In this document: piece by piece, positions 12,625-13,870 of the stretch
Position numbering within the stretch: the stretch's first letter is position 1
Layout of the letters: each line of letters starts with the position of its first letter
NCBI GenBank assembly: GCA_947447095.1
Contig: CANFIL010000026.1
Location: 1-13,870 of the forward strand
Direction of reading: 5' to 3'
Length of the DNA stretch: 13,870 nucleotides
DNA from: Actinomycetota bacterium
GTDB lineage: Bacteria; Actinomycetota; Actinomycetes; S36-B12; UBA5976
Made by a program: the position numbers and the translations under genes
The notes under the pieces: generated by a model
What the model saw: the letters and a program-made list of their open reading frames with translations, nothing else
Database searches by the model: none
Told to the model about the DNA's origin: nothing

Positions 12625-13870
12625 GTGACCAGTCATCCAGCCGCCGATCCCTACATTGGGCGCTTGCTAGACGGTCGATATCGAGTCGACGATCTTGTTG
12701 CTCGTGGCGGGATGGCTACCGTTTACCGAGCTACGGATACGCGTCTGGCTCGTACTGTCGCGGTCAAAATCCTGTCTGGAACTTTCGCAAACGATCCAGA
12801 TTTCGTTGCCCGCTTCAGTCAAGAGGCACGAGCATCGGCAGCGCTGACTCATCCAAATGTTGTTGCAGTTCATGATCAAGGTGTTGCCGAGGGCTTCCCG
12901 TTCCTGGTGATGGAATTCGTCGCAGGTCGAACCATTCGCGACGTTTTACATGACAGCGGTCCGCTCACTAGTGCGCATGCACTCGAGATTATGACCTCAG
13001 TTTTAGCGGGCTTGGGCGCGGCACATGCAGCCGGATTTATTCACCGCGACATTAAGCCAGAGAATGTGCTGATTACTGATTCAGGACATGTCAAAGTTAC
13101 TGACTTTGGTTTGGCTCGCGTCATCGACGACACTCCAGTGAGTGATTCCACAGGAGCGGTTCTGTTGGGAACAATGGCATATTTATCGCCTGAGCAAGTG
13201 CAACAGCAATCCCTTGATCAACGTAGTGACGTGTACTCGGCAGGAATTTTATTATTCGAAATGTTGACGGGACGAGTTCCCTTCACTGGCACGTCGCCGC
13301 TGGACGTGGCGTACATGCATGTCAATCAGGACGTTCCAGCTCCAAGCTCTTTTCAACCCGATGTCCCACCTGCGGTAGATCATCTAGTTCTTGCAGCAAC
13401 TCATCGCAATCCCAACGATCGACTTCACAGTGCTGAAGCGTTTCTTGATGGCGTTAATCGCGCTGCACAGGCTGTACCGGCAGTTGAAGCGTTGACAACC
13501 GTTATTCCAGTGAATCAAACCTTGGTGCTTGAAGCGCCAACCCGTGGGGCGCACCGCGCTTCGGCTGCCCAACCAGCCCAACCGTCACAAGTAGTGCGAC
13601 ATAGTCATACTCGACGAATCGCTGTGAATAAAAAGCATCGACGTCGACGCGCAGTCGTTATTCTTGCGCTTCTGGCCATTGTTGGGGTTGTGGGCTACAA
13701 AGTGACGGGAAGCTATGTAGCTATGCCCCAAGTTGTTGGACTGACAGTCGATGAAGCAAAGGCAAAAGTATCCCAAGTTGGCTTGACGAGCCTGGTGACC
13801 AAAGATTTTTCCGAAACGATCCCAAGCGGGACAGTGCTGAGCACTATTCCGGATGCAGGAGTAAAAGCTC
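12625..13870 (+). CDS. pknL: PknL-like transmembrane Ser/Thr protein kinase with PASTA repeat, C-terminally cut by window
   Basis: This eukaryotic-type Ser/Thr kinase has a cytosolic catalytic domain, one membrane helix and an external PASTA region that senses cell-wall fragments. It is open to the right edge, 415 codons visible. The kinase domain (about 19-275) shows the Gly loop ARGGMATVYRA (26-36), Lys48 in VAVKIL, Glu67, the catalytic loop HRDIKPEN (140-147), DFG (160-162) and GTMAYLSPE (182-190). A basic juxtamembrane stretch (KKHRRRR) precedes a helix at about 343-357, and a PASTA repeat starts near MPQVVGLTVDEAKAKV. The Gly loop lacks its first glycine (Ala26), much like the loop I recall for PknL. 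Together with the mptA/prenyl-synthase neighbourhood this favours PknL over PknB. GTG 12625 is supported by TAGACT 7 bases upstream. Confidence 0.9.
   Translation, partial: MTSHPAADPYIGRLLDGRYRVDDLVARGGMATVYRATDTRLARTVAVKILSGTFANDPDFVARFSQEARASAALTHPNVVAVHDQGVAEGFPFLVMEFVAGRTIRDVLHDSGPLTSAHALEIMTSVLAGLGAAHAAGFIHRDIKPENVLITDSGHVKVTDFGLARVIDDTPVSDSTGAVLLGTMAYLSPEQVQQQSLDQRSDVYSAGILLFEMLTGRVPFTGTSPLDVAYMHVNQDVPAPSSFQPDVPPAVDHLVLAATHRNPNDRLHSAEAFLDGVNRAAQAVPAVEALTTVIPVNQTLVLEAPTRGAHRASAAQPAQPSQVVRHSHTRRIAVNKKHRRRRAVVILALLAIVGVVGYKVTGSYVAMPQVVGLTVDEAKAKVSQVGLTSLVTKDFSETIPSGTVLSTIPDAGVKA

Noticed and set aside
1..13870. CRISPR array, tRNA/rRNA genes, insertion sequence or prophage remnants
   Set aside because: No regularly spaced repeats, tRNA-like clover arms, transposase motifs or terminal inverted repeats were found; nearly every base is accounted for by housekeeping or biosynthetic genes.

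Overview
The window is dense, chromosomal actinobacterial sequence of roughly balanced base composition (judged by eye, not calculated). There are no tRNA or rRNA genes, insertion sequences or CRISPR arrays, and no gene-free gap reaches 100 bases. The gene families (split lycopene cyclase CrtYc/CrtYd, IdsA-type prenyl synthase, MptA/MptB mannosyltransferase, PASTA-type Ser/Thr kinase) and the many leaderless starts point to Actinobacteria. The moderate GC, very tight packing and carotenoid genes fit a streamlined aquatic lineage (Nanopelagicales/acI or a small Microbacteriaceae), but that placement is inference.

Region 1 (1-2966, minus strand): an aldehyde dehydrogenase, dxr (second step of the MEP isoprenoid pathway) and the start of a Rip1/RseP site-2 protease. 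They are head-to-tail with gaps of a few bases or overlaps and probably form one transcript. Region 2 (3025-4883, plus): gabT, divergent from the dehydrogenase across only 58 bases, then a YbaK-family deacylase. The aminotransferase and the dehydrogenase could together convert an omega-amino acid such as GABA to a dicarboxylate.

Region 3 (4929-10442, plus): a degenerate CrtI paralogue, a geranylgeranyl-diphosphate synthase (crtE/idsA type), phytoene desaturase crtI, and a polyprenyl-phosphomannose-dependent mannosyltransferase (mptA-like). Region 4 (10431-12547): a barstar-like gene on the minus strand, phytoene synthase crtB on the plus strand, and crtYc-crtYd on the minus strand. Neighbours here overlap at their stops, and crtB may overlap the barstar-like gene at its start. 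Region 5 (12625-end, plus): a PknL-like membrane kinase reaching its first PASTA repeat at the window edge.

Taken together the window encodes a route from the MEP pathway (dxr) to GGPP (crtE), phytoene (crtB), lycopene (crtI) and a cyclised carotene (crtYc/Yd). From memory, the order prenyl synthase / mptA / convergent small gene / pknL matches idsA2-mptA-Rv2175c-pknL of Mycobacterium tuberculosis. Here carotenoid genes and a barstar-like gene are interleaved in that block. The most notable non-coding signal is a series of TAnnnT hexamers 6-7 bases before start codons, which looks like widespread leaderless transcription, several with a perfect palindrome close by.
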